A DNA stretch of 64,000 nucleotides from Methylolobus aquaticus (GTDB taxonomy: Bacteria > Pseudomonadota > Gammaproteobacteria > Methylococcales > Methylococcaceae). The first letter of the stretch is position 1. Every line of letters starts with the position of its first letter. The notes below the pieces were generated by a model. The model worked only from the letters and a program-made list of their open reading frames with translations. It made no database searches and was not told the DNA's origin. This document shows positions 45,465-54,448 of this stretch, piece by piece. The DNA lies in assembly GCA_004168015.1 (NCBI GenBank), contig SEYW01000003.1, forward strand, positions 124,001-188,000, read 5' to 3'. The position numbers and the translations under genes were made by a program.

Positions 45465-47477
45465 ATGGCGATCGAACTGAACCCGCCGCAGCGCGCCGCG
45501 GTCACGACCGTCGACTGTCCGCTGCTGGTGATCGCCGGCGCCGGCAGCGGCAAGACGCGCGTAATTACCGAGAAAATCGCCCACCTCGTGCGCCAGGGCA
45601 CGGCGGCCCGCTATATCACCGCGGTCACGTTCACGAACAAGGCCGCGCGCGAAATGAAGAGCCGCGTCGGCCGTACCCTGGACGACCGCGAACTGCGTGG
45701 GCTGACGGTCTCGACCTTTCATGCCCTCGGGCTCGACATCGTCCGCCGCGAGCACAAGGCGCTGGGCCTCAAGTCCGGCATCTCGATCTTCGACGAGCAC
45801 GACCGGATGGCCGTGATCCGCGAGCTGTGCGCGCAGCACCCCGAACGCTTCGATGCCGATCTCGCGGCCGCGTACGCGAGCCAGATCAGCCGCTGGAAAA
45901 ACCTGTTCCTGCTGCCCGAGCAAGCACTGCAAGCGGCGACGGACGAGCCGCAGCGCGCTGCGGCGGGCCTGTATGCCGAACTGCTGCGCCTGCTGAAGGC
46001 CTATAACGCGGTGGACTTCGACGACCTGATCCTGCTGCCGGTCATGCTGTTCCAGCAGCACGAGGACGTGCTGGAGAAATGGCGCAACCGCATCCGGTAC
46101 CTGCTGGTCGACGAATATCAGGACACCAACGAAACCCAGTATCAGCTCGTCAAGCTGCTGACCGGGCGACTCGGCCGTTTCACGGTCGTCGGCGACGACG
46201 ACCAGTCGATTTACGCGTGGCGGGGCGCGCAGCCGGAGAACCTCGCGCAGTTGCAGCGCGATTTCCCGCGCCTGAAGGTCATCAAGCTGGAGCAAAACTA
46301 CCGCTCGACCGGACGGATCCTCCGCGCCGCGAATCAGTTGATCGCGAACAATCCGCACGTCTTCGAGAAGAAACTCTGGAGCGCCCTGGGCCACGGTGAT
46401 CCGATCCGGGTCTTGCGCCATGCGGACGAAATCGCCGAGGCGCGCCAGATCGCGTCCGACATCGTCCATCACAAGTTCCGTCACGGCACCGAGTTCCGTG
46501 ACTATGCCCTGCTCTATCGCGGCAACCATCAATCCCGGCTGTTCGAGCGCGCGCTGCGCGAGTTCAGCGTGCCGTACTTCATCAATGGCGGCCCGTCCTT
46601 CTTCGGCTACGCGGAGATCAAGGACGTGCTCGCCTATCTTCGGTTGATCATCAACCCGGACGATGACGCCGCCTTCCTGCGCATCGTCAACGTGCCGCGC
46701 CGCGAGATCGGACCGGCAACGCTCGAGAAGCTGGGCCAATATGCGCAGCGGCGGCATGTCAGCCTGTTCGATGCCTGCTTCGAGCTCGGGCTCGCGCAGG
46801 AACTGTCCGACTCCGCCCTGCAGCGGCTCCGGCATTTCTGCGAACGCATCAGCGACGTCGCCGACCGCTGCGAGCGCGGCGACACCTTCGGCGTTCTCGA
46901 CGACTTCATTACGGGCATCGGTTACGAGCATTGGCTGCGCGAGAACAGCGCCAGCGCCGCGACCGCCGAACGGCGTTACGGCAACGTGCGCGAATTGCTG
47001 GACTGGCTTAAGCGCATTGCCAGCGAGCAGGAACAGCAGAAGACCCTGGCCGAGTGCGTCTCCAAAGTGCTGCTGCTGGATCTGCTCGACCGCCAGGACG
47101 AGGAGAACAGCGGCGACCGCGTCAACCTGATGACGCTGCATGCGGCGAAGGGCCTGGAGTTCCCGTACGTCTATGTCGTTGGCGTCGAGGAGAACCTGCT
47201 GCCACACCAGACCAGCATCGAGGAAAACGGCATCGAGGAAGAACGCCGTCTCGCCTACGTGGGCATTACCCGGGCGCAGAAGCAGCTCACGCTGAGCTAC
47301 TGCTCGCAGCGCAAACGCTATGGCGAAGCGGTCAGTTGCGAACCCAGCCGCTTCCTCGAAGAATTGCCGCCGGAAGATCTGGAGTGGCCGGACCGCGTGC
47401 CGATTGACCCCGAAGAGCGCAAGGAGCGCGGCCGCGCCTCGCTGGCCCAACTGCGCAGCCTGTTAAGCGACGGTTGA
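45465..47477 (+). CDS. rep: ATP-dependent DNA helicase Rep
   Basis: 670 residues, close to E. coli Rep (673). Superfamily-1 motifs: Walker A AGAGSGKTRV (about 24), TFTNKAAREM, VDEYQDTN, GDDDQSIYAWRGA, LEQNYRST, TLHAAKGLEFPYV and VGITRAQ. Rep unwinds 3'-5' ahead of replication forks and removes bound proteins. The C-terminus lacks the longer UvrD tail. The tRNA-Arg gene follows after 24 bases. Confidence 0.95.
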   Translation: MAIELNPPQRAAVTTVDCPLLVIAGAGSGKTRVITEKIAHLVRQGTAARYITAVTFTNKAAREMKSRVGRTLDDRELRGLTVSTFHALGLDIVRREHKALGLKSGISIFDEHDRMAVIRELCAQHPERFDADLAAAYASQISRWKNLFLLPEQALQAATDEPQRAAAGLYAELLRLLKAYNAVDFDDLILLPVMLFQQHEDVLEKWRNRIRYLLVDEYQDTNETQYQLVKLLTGRLGRFTVVGDDDQSIYAWRGAQPENLAQLQRDFPRLKVIKLEQNYRSTGRILRAANQLIANNPHVFEKKLWSALGHGDPIRVLRHADEIAEARQIASDIVHHKFRHGTEFRDYALLYRGNHQSRLFERALREFSVPYFINGGPSFFGYAEIKDVLAYLRLIINPDDDAAFLRIVNVPRREIGPATLEKLGQYAQRRHVSLFDACFELGLAQELSDSALQRLRHFCERISDVADRCERGDTFGVLDDFITGIGYEHWLRENSASAATAERRYGNVRELLDWLKRIASEQEQQKTLAECVSKVLLLDLLDRQDEENSGDRVNLMTLHAAKGLEFPYVYVVGVEENLLPHQTSIEENGIEEERRLAYVGITRAQKQLTLSYCSQRKRYGEAVSCEPSRFLEELPPEDLEWPDRVPIDPEERKERGRASLAQLRSLLSDG

Positions 47478-47501
47478 ACTGTGATATAGTTCGCGTTCAA
47501 C

Positions 47502-47578
47502 GCGCCCGTAGCTCAGTTGGATAGAGTGTTGGCCTCCGAAGCCAAAGGTCGGACGTTCAAGTCGTCTCGGGCGCGCCA
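47502..47578 (+). tRNA. tRNA-Arg (anticodon CCG)
   Basis: 77 nt cloverleaf: acceptor GCGCCCG pairs with CGGGCGC, D-arm AGCTCAGTTGGATAGAG, anticodon loop CTCCGAA (CCG), T-loop GTTCAAG, encoded CCA. TATAGT at 47485-47490 is a likely -10. It corresponds to argX of E. coli, which is followed there by hisR; here tRNA-His is missing from the next slot. Confidence 0.96.
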
Positions 47579-47653
47579 CTCTATTACTTCTGCAGTGATA
47601 GAGCGCAGTTGTCTTACCCAGGGCCGGCAATCGGCCAAAGTCCAGTCAGTCGT

Positions 47654-48495
<842 letters not shown>

Positions 48496-48696
48496 ATGGA
48501 TAAGGAAACCGGACGAACCGACCCAGCGACCTTTCTTGATCGCGAGGACGCCATAGCGCGCGCAAAGAACATGGTCTCGCTGATCGCTGCACTCTTGCCC
48601 GACATCGACACCTACGGCGACGGTCCACGCGCAGGGATCCAAGCGGTCTGTGAGCACATCGAGGAATTGTTGGACGGCTCGCCGCGTCCCGTGTGA
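48496..48696 (+). CDS. Small hypothetical protein, 66 residues
   Basis: Unrecognised. The product is acidic (several D and E), with a central mildly hydrophobic helix (NMVSLIAALLPDID) and a C-terminal helix (AGIQAVCEHIEELL). No signal peptide or known motif is seen. The ribosome site is weak. It is the first of two small plus-strand ORFs between the tRNAs and the IS91-like element and may be a remnant cargo gene. Confidence 0.4.
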   Translation: MDKETGRTDPATFLDREDAIARAKNMVSLIAALLPDIDTYGDGPRAGIQAVCEHIEELLDGSPRPV

Positions 48697-48820
48697 TCGA
48701 CTAGGAGCCCCTCAGCGCCGATTCTGGCGGTCGCCGTCGAATGTCTCAGCAGCGCGCCAGCGACCGCAGGCCCGGGTGTATTATGGCTTTATCCCTCACA
48801 AACCCTTGAAGGAGGCCGAA

Positions 48821-49006
48821 ATGAGCGACGAAACCAAGAAACCGAGCGGTCCGGATTGGAAGGTGAACCCGGAACTGTTCGATGACTACGACATTCGCGA
48901 GGAACGCAAACCGACGCCAGAGAGCGAGGCCTACTACCAGAGCCTGATGGCGATGACGGGCGGGCTCGACGATGACGACGAGTCAGTCACCACAGACCAT
49001 GCCTGA
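48821..49006 (+). CDS. Small acidic hypothetical protein, 61 residues
   Basis: Unrecognised. A strong ribosome site (AAGGAGG seven bases before the ATG) supports translation. The product starts SDETKKPSGPDWKVNPELFDDYDIREERKP-type, is acidic throughout and ends GGLDDDDESVTTDHA. No transmembrane segment or domain is seen; acidic proteins of this size include antitoxins and DNA mimics, but nothing identifies it as one. Confidence 0.5.
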   Translation: MSDETKKPSGPDWKVNPELFDDYDIREERKPTPESEAYYQSLMAMTGGLDDDDESVTTDHA

Positions 49007-49599
49007 CCGCACAGCCGTCGCGCCGGAAGACGTTGGGTCGGGCGCAGCCGGAGCATCAGCCTCTCCTAAACGCCACTGACACAGCGCCCGCCCCACGATT
49101 ACGACTGCCCGATGCGGATAAGGAGTGGGCCTGCATGAGGACGCACTGGGCGAGGCGCTCGTTCCGAAAAGGCTTTAGCCGATCTCGCCGAAGACGCTTC
49201 TGTACCGACCTAAAGGCGCCCTAACGACTAAGCATTTATCCGTTGTGCGCAGGTGAGAGGCTCAGAGATGGGCACGACGCGGCTGCGCATGACGGATAAA
49301 TGTCTGTTGGACTATGCCGCGACGACCGCTGCGCTAGCCGGCCAGCAGTGGCCTTTATTGATAGGGGATTGTATTCCCGCAGTTGCACGAACGGGAAGCG
49401 GTGCGGGGTGATGCACCCGTTCCGGAGCACGGCAGAGAAGCCAAAACGAGCTCGGTCAGGGCTGAGGCAGGCGCTCGGGGCGCCCGGTTTCGAGTGGTTC
49501 GGGCGGTTATCCTGGCTGTAGGCCGAGCGCCACTGCAGGCACCCGCAGGGCCTGTGGCAATGCAGCGTTGGGTTTCGGGATTTGGTGAGTTTGGCGTCG
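49007..49599. other. 593-bp region before the IS91-like element
   Basis: Open frames here lack ribosome sites and family character. It contains the 20-bp imperfect inverted repeat at 49233-49302. The end of the IS91-like element must lie somewhere here or just inside, but its boundary cannot be fixed by eye. Confidence 0.4.
49233..49302. repeat. 20-bp imperfect inverted repeat, 30-base spacer
   Basis: Left arm 49233-49252 and right arm 49283-49302 match in 18 of 20 positions as inverted repeats (CATTTATCCGT..TGCGCAG). CTAAC lies ten bases to the left and GTTGGAC three bases to the right, which loosely recalls integron attC boxes. It could instead be an IS end or a recombinase site. Confidence 0.6.
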
Positions 49600-50727
49600 T
49601 CAGCCTCCTTCAAAGCGTTGCGGTAACAACCGGCCGCTGATCTGCAACTGTCCCTGCCGACAGGCAGGACACGGATAGCCGGCGAACGGCACAGGTTTTT
49701 CCGCCTTTTCGCTCGGTTCGGGCGATGGCGCCGCATCGATGGCGACCCGAATCTGGCTCAGTCGCTGTGTGCGGCAGCGGTTGGCCAGGAACCCGAAGTG
49801 ACGGATGCGCATGAAGCCCTTCGGCAGCACATGCAGCAGGAAACGACGGATCAGCTCTTCGCCGGAGAGGTTCAAGACCTTGTGGCGAGCCCCATCCCGG
49901 TAGTCCTTGTAATCCAGTTGGACCCGCTCGCCGTCGAGGTTCCGAATGCGGCCATCGGTCAACGCGATGCGGTGACTGTAACGACCCAGATAGTCCACCA
50001 CCGCCTCGGTGTGGGTGAGGCAAGGTTTGGAGTAGACCACCCAGTCGGCGGCCATCAGCCGGCCGAGCATGGCCCCGTGCTGCGCCGGATCTTCGAGGCG
50101 TGGCAGCTGACCCGCCTTGAGATGCTGCCGGAGGCGGCTGACGAAGCCGCCGCGAAGATGCCGGGACAAAGCCCGGACGGGGAAGAGGTAAGTGCTCTTG
50201 GCCGGGTGCCAGTCCCCTTGGTCCGAGAAGGCCCCACCCGGAATCAGGCAGTGCAGATGCACATGCTGACTCAATGTCTGGCCCCAGGTGTGCAACACTG
50301 CGGTCATCCCCAACTGGCCGCCGAGGCGTTTCGGATCGGCGCCGAAGGTCGACAGCGTCGCCCACACCGTCTCGAACAGCAGCGCGTAGATCACCTCGGG
50401 ATGAAGCTGCACCCAGGGATTCAGCGCATGCGGCAGCGTGACCACCAGGTGATGGTAGGTCACGGGCAGTACCGCCGTCTGCTGCCGTTCGCACCAAGCC
50501 TGTGAGGCCCGACGTTGGCAGCGCGGGCAGTGGCGGTCGCGGCAGGCGAAATAGTGCGGGACTGCTTGCCCGCAGTGGTCGCAGTCCAGCCGCAGTCCGC
50601 CCAGTGCCGCGGTGCGGCAGTCGAGGAGGTGATGACAGACCTGCCACTGGTGCAAACTGAGTCGATGACGGTCGCTGTAGTCAGCGAGGCAACGCTGCAA
50701 GACCGCTTGCAAGGAGGCGTCAGCCAT
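49600..50727 (-). CDS. tnpA: IS91-family transposase (HUH, rolling-circle)
   Basis: 375 residues from the ATG at 50727. The N-terminal zinc-binding part has CDHCG and CRDRHCPRCQ; the catalytic core has THLV-type TLPHALNPW, the HUH metal motif HVHLHCLIPGG and the nucleophile region YLGRYSHRIALTD; a C-terminal CPACRQG motif may bind a further zinc. These match IS91/Y2-type transposases. The start overlaps the end of the recombinase gene by eight bases. No internal stop or frameshift is seen. Confidence 0.9.
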   Translation of the reverse strand: MADASLQAVLQRCLADYSDRHRLSLHQWQVCHHLLDCRTAALGGLRLDCDHCGQAVPHYFACRDRHCPRCQRRASQAWCERQQTAVLPVTYHHLVVTLPHALNPWVQLHPEVIYALLFETVWATLSTFGADPKRLGGQLGMTAVLHTWGQTLSQHVHLHCLIPGGAFSDQGDWHPAKSTYLFPVRALSRHLRGGFVSRLRQHLKAGQLPRLEDPAQHGAMLGRLMAADWVVYSKPCLTHTEAVVDYLGRYSHRIALTDGRIRNLDGERVQLDYKDYRDGARHKVLNLSGEELIRRFLLHVLPKGFMRIRHFGFLANRCRTQRLSQIRVAIDAAPSPEPSEKAEKPVPFAGYPCPACRQGQLQISGRLLPQRFEGG

Positions 50728-51571
50728 GACCCACCTCCAGCGCGGCGACCAGGTCATGCGCCCCGTGGCCCTCGCGGTAATCCGGCACCCAATGGACATA
50801 GCGCAAGGTCGAGTGAATATCCTGGTGGCCGAGTAGCCGCTGGAGACGATGGACCGGCAGTCCGGCCTCCAACTGATGCGTCGCATACGCGTGGCGCAAA
50901 CTGTGGATGCCGCCGATCTTCTTGATTCCGGCGCGCGCCTTGGCCCGAGTAAACGCCTTCTGCACGGTGGTCTCGGTCAGGCCATCGGTCAGCGTGCGGC
51001 CCGGAAACAACCCGTCGCTGGGACGAAACAGCCGCCAATAGGCCCGCAACTGGGCCAGCAGGGTGTCCGACAACGGCACCAACCGATCTTTGGCACCCTT
51101 CCCTTGTGCCACCCGCAACAGCTTTCGCTCCCCATCGATGTCGCGTACCTTCAGTGCCACCAGTTCACTGAGGCGCAGCCCACAGCCATAACACAGAGTC
51201 AGCATCATCCGGTGTTTGGGGTTGGCACAGGCAGTGAGAATCCGTCCCACCTCGGCGCGGGTCAGCAGTTCCGGAATGCGTTGCGCCTTTTTGGGAATCG
51301 GGATGTCGACGTCGAAGGCAGGCCACGCGAGCACCTGTAGATACAGAAAGCGAATGCCATGCAGAAACAGCCGGCAGCTCGCCCCGGACAGGCCGCGCTC
51401 GGTGGCCAAGTACTCGAAATAGCGGCGAAGGTCGTCGATGCCCAGTTGATCCGGAGCACGATGGTAGTAGCGCGCCAAATCCTTGACGGCGGCCAAGTAG
51501 CTTTCGTGCGTTCGGACTGAGAAGCCACGCACCTGCATGGCTTTAATCATCTGTGCGCGTAAGGCGGTCAT
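50720..51571 (-). CDS. XerD-like tyrosine recombinase of the IS91-like element
   Basis: 283 residues. An N-terminal SAM-like domain (SVRTHESYLAAVKDLARYY) precedes the catalytic domain with Arg (GCGLRLSEL), Lys (GKGAKDRLVP), HSLRHAYATH and GHQDIHSTLRYVH, giving the full R-K-H-R-H-Y set. It probably helps resolve or integrate the element with the overlapping transposase. It is encoded first in the unit, upstream of tnpA. It is not an integron integrase by its visible motifs: the extra integron-specific patch is absent. Confidence 0.88.
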   Translation of the reverse strand: MTALRAQMIKAMQVRGFSVRTHESYLAAVKDLARYYHRAPDQLGIDDLRRYFEYLATERGLSGASCRLFLHGIRFLYLQVLAWPAFDVDIPIPKKAQRIPELLTRAEVGRILTACANPKHRMMLTLCYGCGLRLSELVALKVRDIDGERKLLRVAQGKGAKDRLVPLSDTLLAQLRAYWRLFRPSDGLFPGRTLTDGLTETTVQKAFTRAKARAGIKKIGGIHSLRHAYATHQLEAGLPVHRLQRLLGHQDIHSTLRYVHWVPDYREGHGAHDLVAALEVGHG

Positions 51572-51740
51572 CGCTCATCTCCTCTGGCAAAGGTCCGGGT
51601 GGACCGTTCCAGAGTTTGAACGATGCGGCTAGGTCGGAAAGTCGAGCAAAAGCCCCGCGGAGCGGTTTAGTTCAACAGAAGTTTGAAAGACAATGTTAGA
51701 CAAAGCTGCCATAAGGTTCGGTTTTATAAGCGACTTAGAT

Positions 51741-51789
51741 CGGATTGTGATTCCGGTTGTCGTGGGTTCGAGCCCCATCGGTCACCCCA
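51741..51789 (+). pseudogene. 3' half of a tRNA-His (GTG) gene
   Basis: CGGATTGTGATTCCG (anticodon stem-loop with GTG), GTTGTCGTGGGTTCGAGCCC (variable loop and T-arm) and a GGTCACC-C-CA 3' end match tRNA-His from position 28 to CCA. The 5' half (acceptor strand and D-arm) is replaced by unrelated sequence. It is therefore an attachment-site remnant or a tRNA broken by deletion, not a working tRNA. Confidence 0.85.
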
Positions 51790-52233
51790 CCTTTTCAATG
51801 AGTTAGCGTCTCGGCTCCGATTCCGATTGTTGCCGGCGTCTTTTGAGCAGTTCTTACCAGCTGGCAGGCGTTCGTAGGATCAGCTCGGACCGCGCGTGAT
51901 CACTCCGTTCAATCGCTGCGGTTCAGACTGCACTGTGCCGTTGATGACTTCATCGTTCACGTCCCTCCGGAATTCCTTGTTAGGCTCCCTCTGCCCGCCT
52001 TCTTTGTATGTCGGCTACGATGCTGTCGGGTTCCCCGCGCCAACTCTTCATGCGATTCACCAATCGCGGTCATGTAGGTCGCCTAGGACCTCTGGCAGGC
52101 CGCAATGACGCGACGCGGGCGCATGGCTCTAACGATGAACTGGCCAGCGGGTCACGTTTGAGATCAGATAAAAAGACGTGACAGTTGCCATGTGTACATG
52201 ACAAAAAATCGGAAATGATGCTAGGATCGGCTC
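51790..52233. other. 444-bp gap after the tRNA-His remnant
   Basis: No gene recognised. The last 60 bases are AT-rich (GATAAAAAGACGTGAC... ACATGACAAAAAATC) and hold the likely promoter of the ATPase gene. Codon-like structure is absent on both strands. Confidence 0.35.
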
Positions 52234-53688
52234 ATGCGAGTCTCAAAGGAAGAACTCATTGCCGTCTTGGCACCGTTCAACCCCTGGTGGCGTGGCGAGC
52301 CCATAGCGGACCTGCCGAGCTGGAGAAGAGCGGCGTGGCGGGAACTGAATCGATGGCTCACCAGCCCGCCGACCCACCGAGCGGTATTGGTATCGGGTGC
52401 AAGGCAGGTGGGCAAGACCACCCTGTTGTTGCAGCAGATCGAGGCACTTCTCGAACGAGGCGCTTCACCGGCGAACATTCTTTACGCCACCTTTGACCAT
52501 CCGCTCCTGAAGCTGGCCGGCATTGACGCCGTACTCGAGGCGTGGCGCGAGCGTGAACCGCGCGTCGATGGTCCCGAATATCTGTTGCTCGACGAGGCGC
52601 AGTTCATCCGCGACTGGGGCACCTGGGTCAAGCATCAGACCGATTTCAATAAACAGCGCCGTATCGTCTTCACCGGCTCCGCGATGCCGCTGGTGGAGGC
52701 GGAACAGGAATCCGGAGTGGGACGCTGGCATACGATACGGCTAACCACCCTCTCGTTCTACGAGTACCTGCAGATCAAGAAACTGCAGCTGCCGGAACTA
52801 CCGGCCCTCCGCAGTCTGACCGAGCTGTTTGACTGGTCGCCGCCGCAGTTCTATCGCGCCCGGGAACTGGCCGCCCCCTATGTTGGCCACTTCCACGAGT
52901 ACCTGATTCGAGGCGGTTTTCCGCAGACGGCGCAGGTCGAGAGCATCACGCAGGCGCAGCGCTTGCTCCGCGAGGACATCATCGACAAGGTCCTCAAGCG
53001 CGACATGACTGCTCTGTTCGGCGTGAGGCGAATCCTCGATCTGGAGCACACCTTTCTCTACCTCTGCATGCACGATGGCGGCTTGCTGAACATTTCCGAC
53101 CTCTCCAGCAACCTGGAGGTCAAGAGGCCCACCGCTCAGCACTTCATAGAGCTGCTGGAAGCCTGTCACTTGATCTATCGCCTTCCCCCATTCGGGTACG
53201 GCAAGGACGTCCTGAAGGGCCGCTTCAAGGTCTACCTCGCCGACGCGGCCATAGCGCCGGCCGTTCTACTCAAGGGCAAGAGCGTGATCGATGATGCGGC
53301 AGCTTTGGGTGCGGCAACCGAGACCGCCGTCTTCAAGCACCTGTTTGCTCGCTTCTATCCCCAAAGCGTCCGTTTCACCTACTGGCACGGCAAACAGGGC
53401 CGCGAAGTCGATCTGGTTGCCGAGATCGGTCAGCAACTGATTCCCTTCGCGGTGAAATACCGGGCGCAGCACACGGGTGCGCGCGAGCTCAAGGGGCTGA
53501 TCGAACTGTGCGAACAAAAGAAGATCGACCGGGGCTACGTCGTCACCAAGTCGCTGGATGATTTTGGCCTGATGACCGGATTGCCGCAGATCGGTGAAAC
53601 CAGACCACAAATCATGCGCCTGCCGGCCCCGCTGCTGTGCTACTGGATGGGTGCATCGGAACTGACTCAAAAAGACGTGCCGGATTGA
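52234..53688 (+). CDS. AAA_14/DUF4143 family ATPase
   Basis: 484 residues. Walker A GARQVGKTTLL (about residue 55), Walker B EYLLLDEAQ (about 115) and FTGSA sensor are in the AAA_14 domain; the C-terminal part is DUF4143-like with a nuclease-fold-like segment GREVDLVAEIGQQLIPFAVKYR. Such ATPases are common in mobile and accessory DNA of bacteria and archaea and have no established function. It lies directly upstream of the zeta-like fragment, which it may have disrupted. Confidence 0.85.
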   Translation: MRVSKEELIAVLAPFNPWWRGEPIADLPSWRRAAWRELNRWLTSPPTHRAVLVSGARQVGKTTLLLQQIEALLERGASPANILYATFDHPLLKLAGIDAVLEAWREREPRVDGPEYLLLDEAQFIRDWGTWVKHQTDFNKQRRIVFTGSAMPLVEAEQESGVGRWHTIRLTTLSFYEYLQIKKLQLPELPALRSLTELFDWSPPQFYRARELAAPYVGHFHEYLIRGGFPQTAQVESITQAQRLLREDIIDKVLKRDMTALFGVRRILDLEHTFLYLCMHDGGLLNISDLSSNLEVKRPTAQHFIELLEACHLIYRLPPFGYGKDVLKGRFKVYLADAAIAPAVLLKGKSVIDDAAALGAATETAVFKHLFARFYPQSVRFTYWHGKQGREVDLVAEIGQQLIPFAVKYRAQHTGARELKGLIELCEQKKIDRGYVVTKSLDDFGLMTGLPQIGETRPQIMRLPAPLLCYWMGASELTQKDVPD

Positions 53689-53723
53689 TTCGAGATTCGA
53701 TACTCACCAAAGACCCGATCCCT

Positions 53724-54032
53724 TCGTCTCTGCGCCTGATTGAGCGCTTGCGGAGGGCGGGCTGGCGGGTGGAGCTGATCTGCCTGGCCTTGCCGAACGT
53801 CGAGATCTTCCGACTACGCGTGGCGGAACGGGTCGCTCATGGCGGCCACGATATCCCATTGGCTGACGTTGCTCGGCGTTTCCCGCGGGGTCTGCATAAC
53901 CTGCTGCAGGCGTTTTCCCCGGGGGTCGATTCTGTGCGCCGCTTCATGAATGCCGGGGCCGAGCCGGAATTGGTGTTCGAGCATAAGGGACCGATCGCAC
54001 CATTTTTCACCCGCGCTGGTTTGCCCATTTGA
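53724..54032 (+). pseudogene. C-terminal fragment of a zeta-toxin-like P-loop ATPase
   Basis: The frame from 53724 reads SLRLIERLRRAGWRVELI, ALPNVEIFRLRVAERVAHGGHD and DIPLADVARRFPRGLHNL, the second half of COG4185/zeta-like kinases. The N-terminal half with the P-loop and ETT(L/F)SG motif is missing; the frame upstream is non-homologous and runs into the ATPase gene. Without the P-loop it cannot phosphorylate. About 100 of the usual 190-200 residues remain. Confidence 0.8.
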
Positions 54033-54048
54033 TGCAGGAGTCTGAACG

Positions 54049-54258
54049 ATGAATCCGCAATCCCCTTCCGATTCCGCCGACGGCAGCACCCCCACAGCGG
54101 ACACCCTGGCTATGTTGGACTGCCTGCGTTCTGCGGTGGCGGAAACGCTGGAGCGCAAGCGCCGGCTGGGACAGTATTTCGTGCAGTGGTCGCCGGAAGG
54201 CCCGCGCTTCAGCGGCCCTGATGCACCCGAGAAAGCGCAGCCGCCGAACGGGACCTGA
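54049..54258 (+). CDS. Small companion protein of zeta-like ATPases, 69 residues
   Basis: CLRSAVAETLERKRRLGQYFVQW, with the ERKRRLGQY block, recurs in small proteins encoded next to COG4185 zeta-like ATPases and is thought to be the antitoxin partner. AGGAG eight bases before the ATG supports translation. It is intact although its partner is truncated, so it may persist as an orphan. The partner role is inferred from neighbourhood. Confidence 0.6.
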   Translation: MNPQSPSDSADGSTPTADTLAMLDCLRSAVAETLERKRRLGQYFVQWSPEGPRFSGPDAPEKAQPPNGT

Positions 54259-54448
54259 ATCTCATACAGCTCCGTCTGCTCAGGATCGGCGCGTTTCGTA
54301 ACCTCAAGGCGCTGACACGGTGCTTTCCCAGAGAATTTGAATCCGCCGCTACCGCACCGGCCCCGCCGCGCAACGCGACCTGCGCGAGATCGCAGGTCCG
54401 TTGCGTGAACGGCAGGGTGGTTGGCGCACTTCGTCTGAAACCCTATCT

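Larger units (their letters stand above)
49600..51571 (-). mobile_element. IS91-like element with tyrosine recombinase and HUH transposase (coding extent)
   Basis: Two overlapping minus-strand genes, a XerD-like recombinase then an IS91-type TnpA, form the core of a known IS91-group arrangement. Elements of this group move by rolling-circle transposition, have no inverted repeats and may carry off or delete flanking DNA. Only the coding span is given; the true ends lie outside it. Both genes look intact. Confidence 0.8.

Noticed and set aside
45066-47450. 794-codon minus-strand open frame
   Set aside because: Antisense to comM and rep, which have full motif sets; no recognisable domain.
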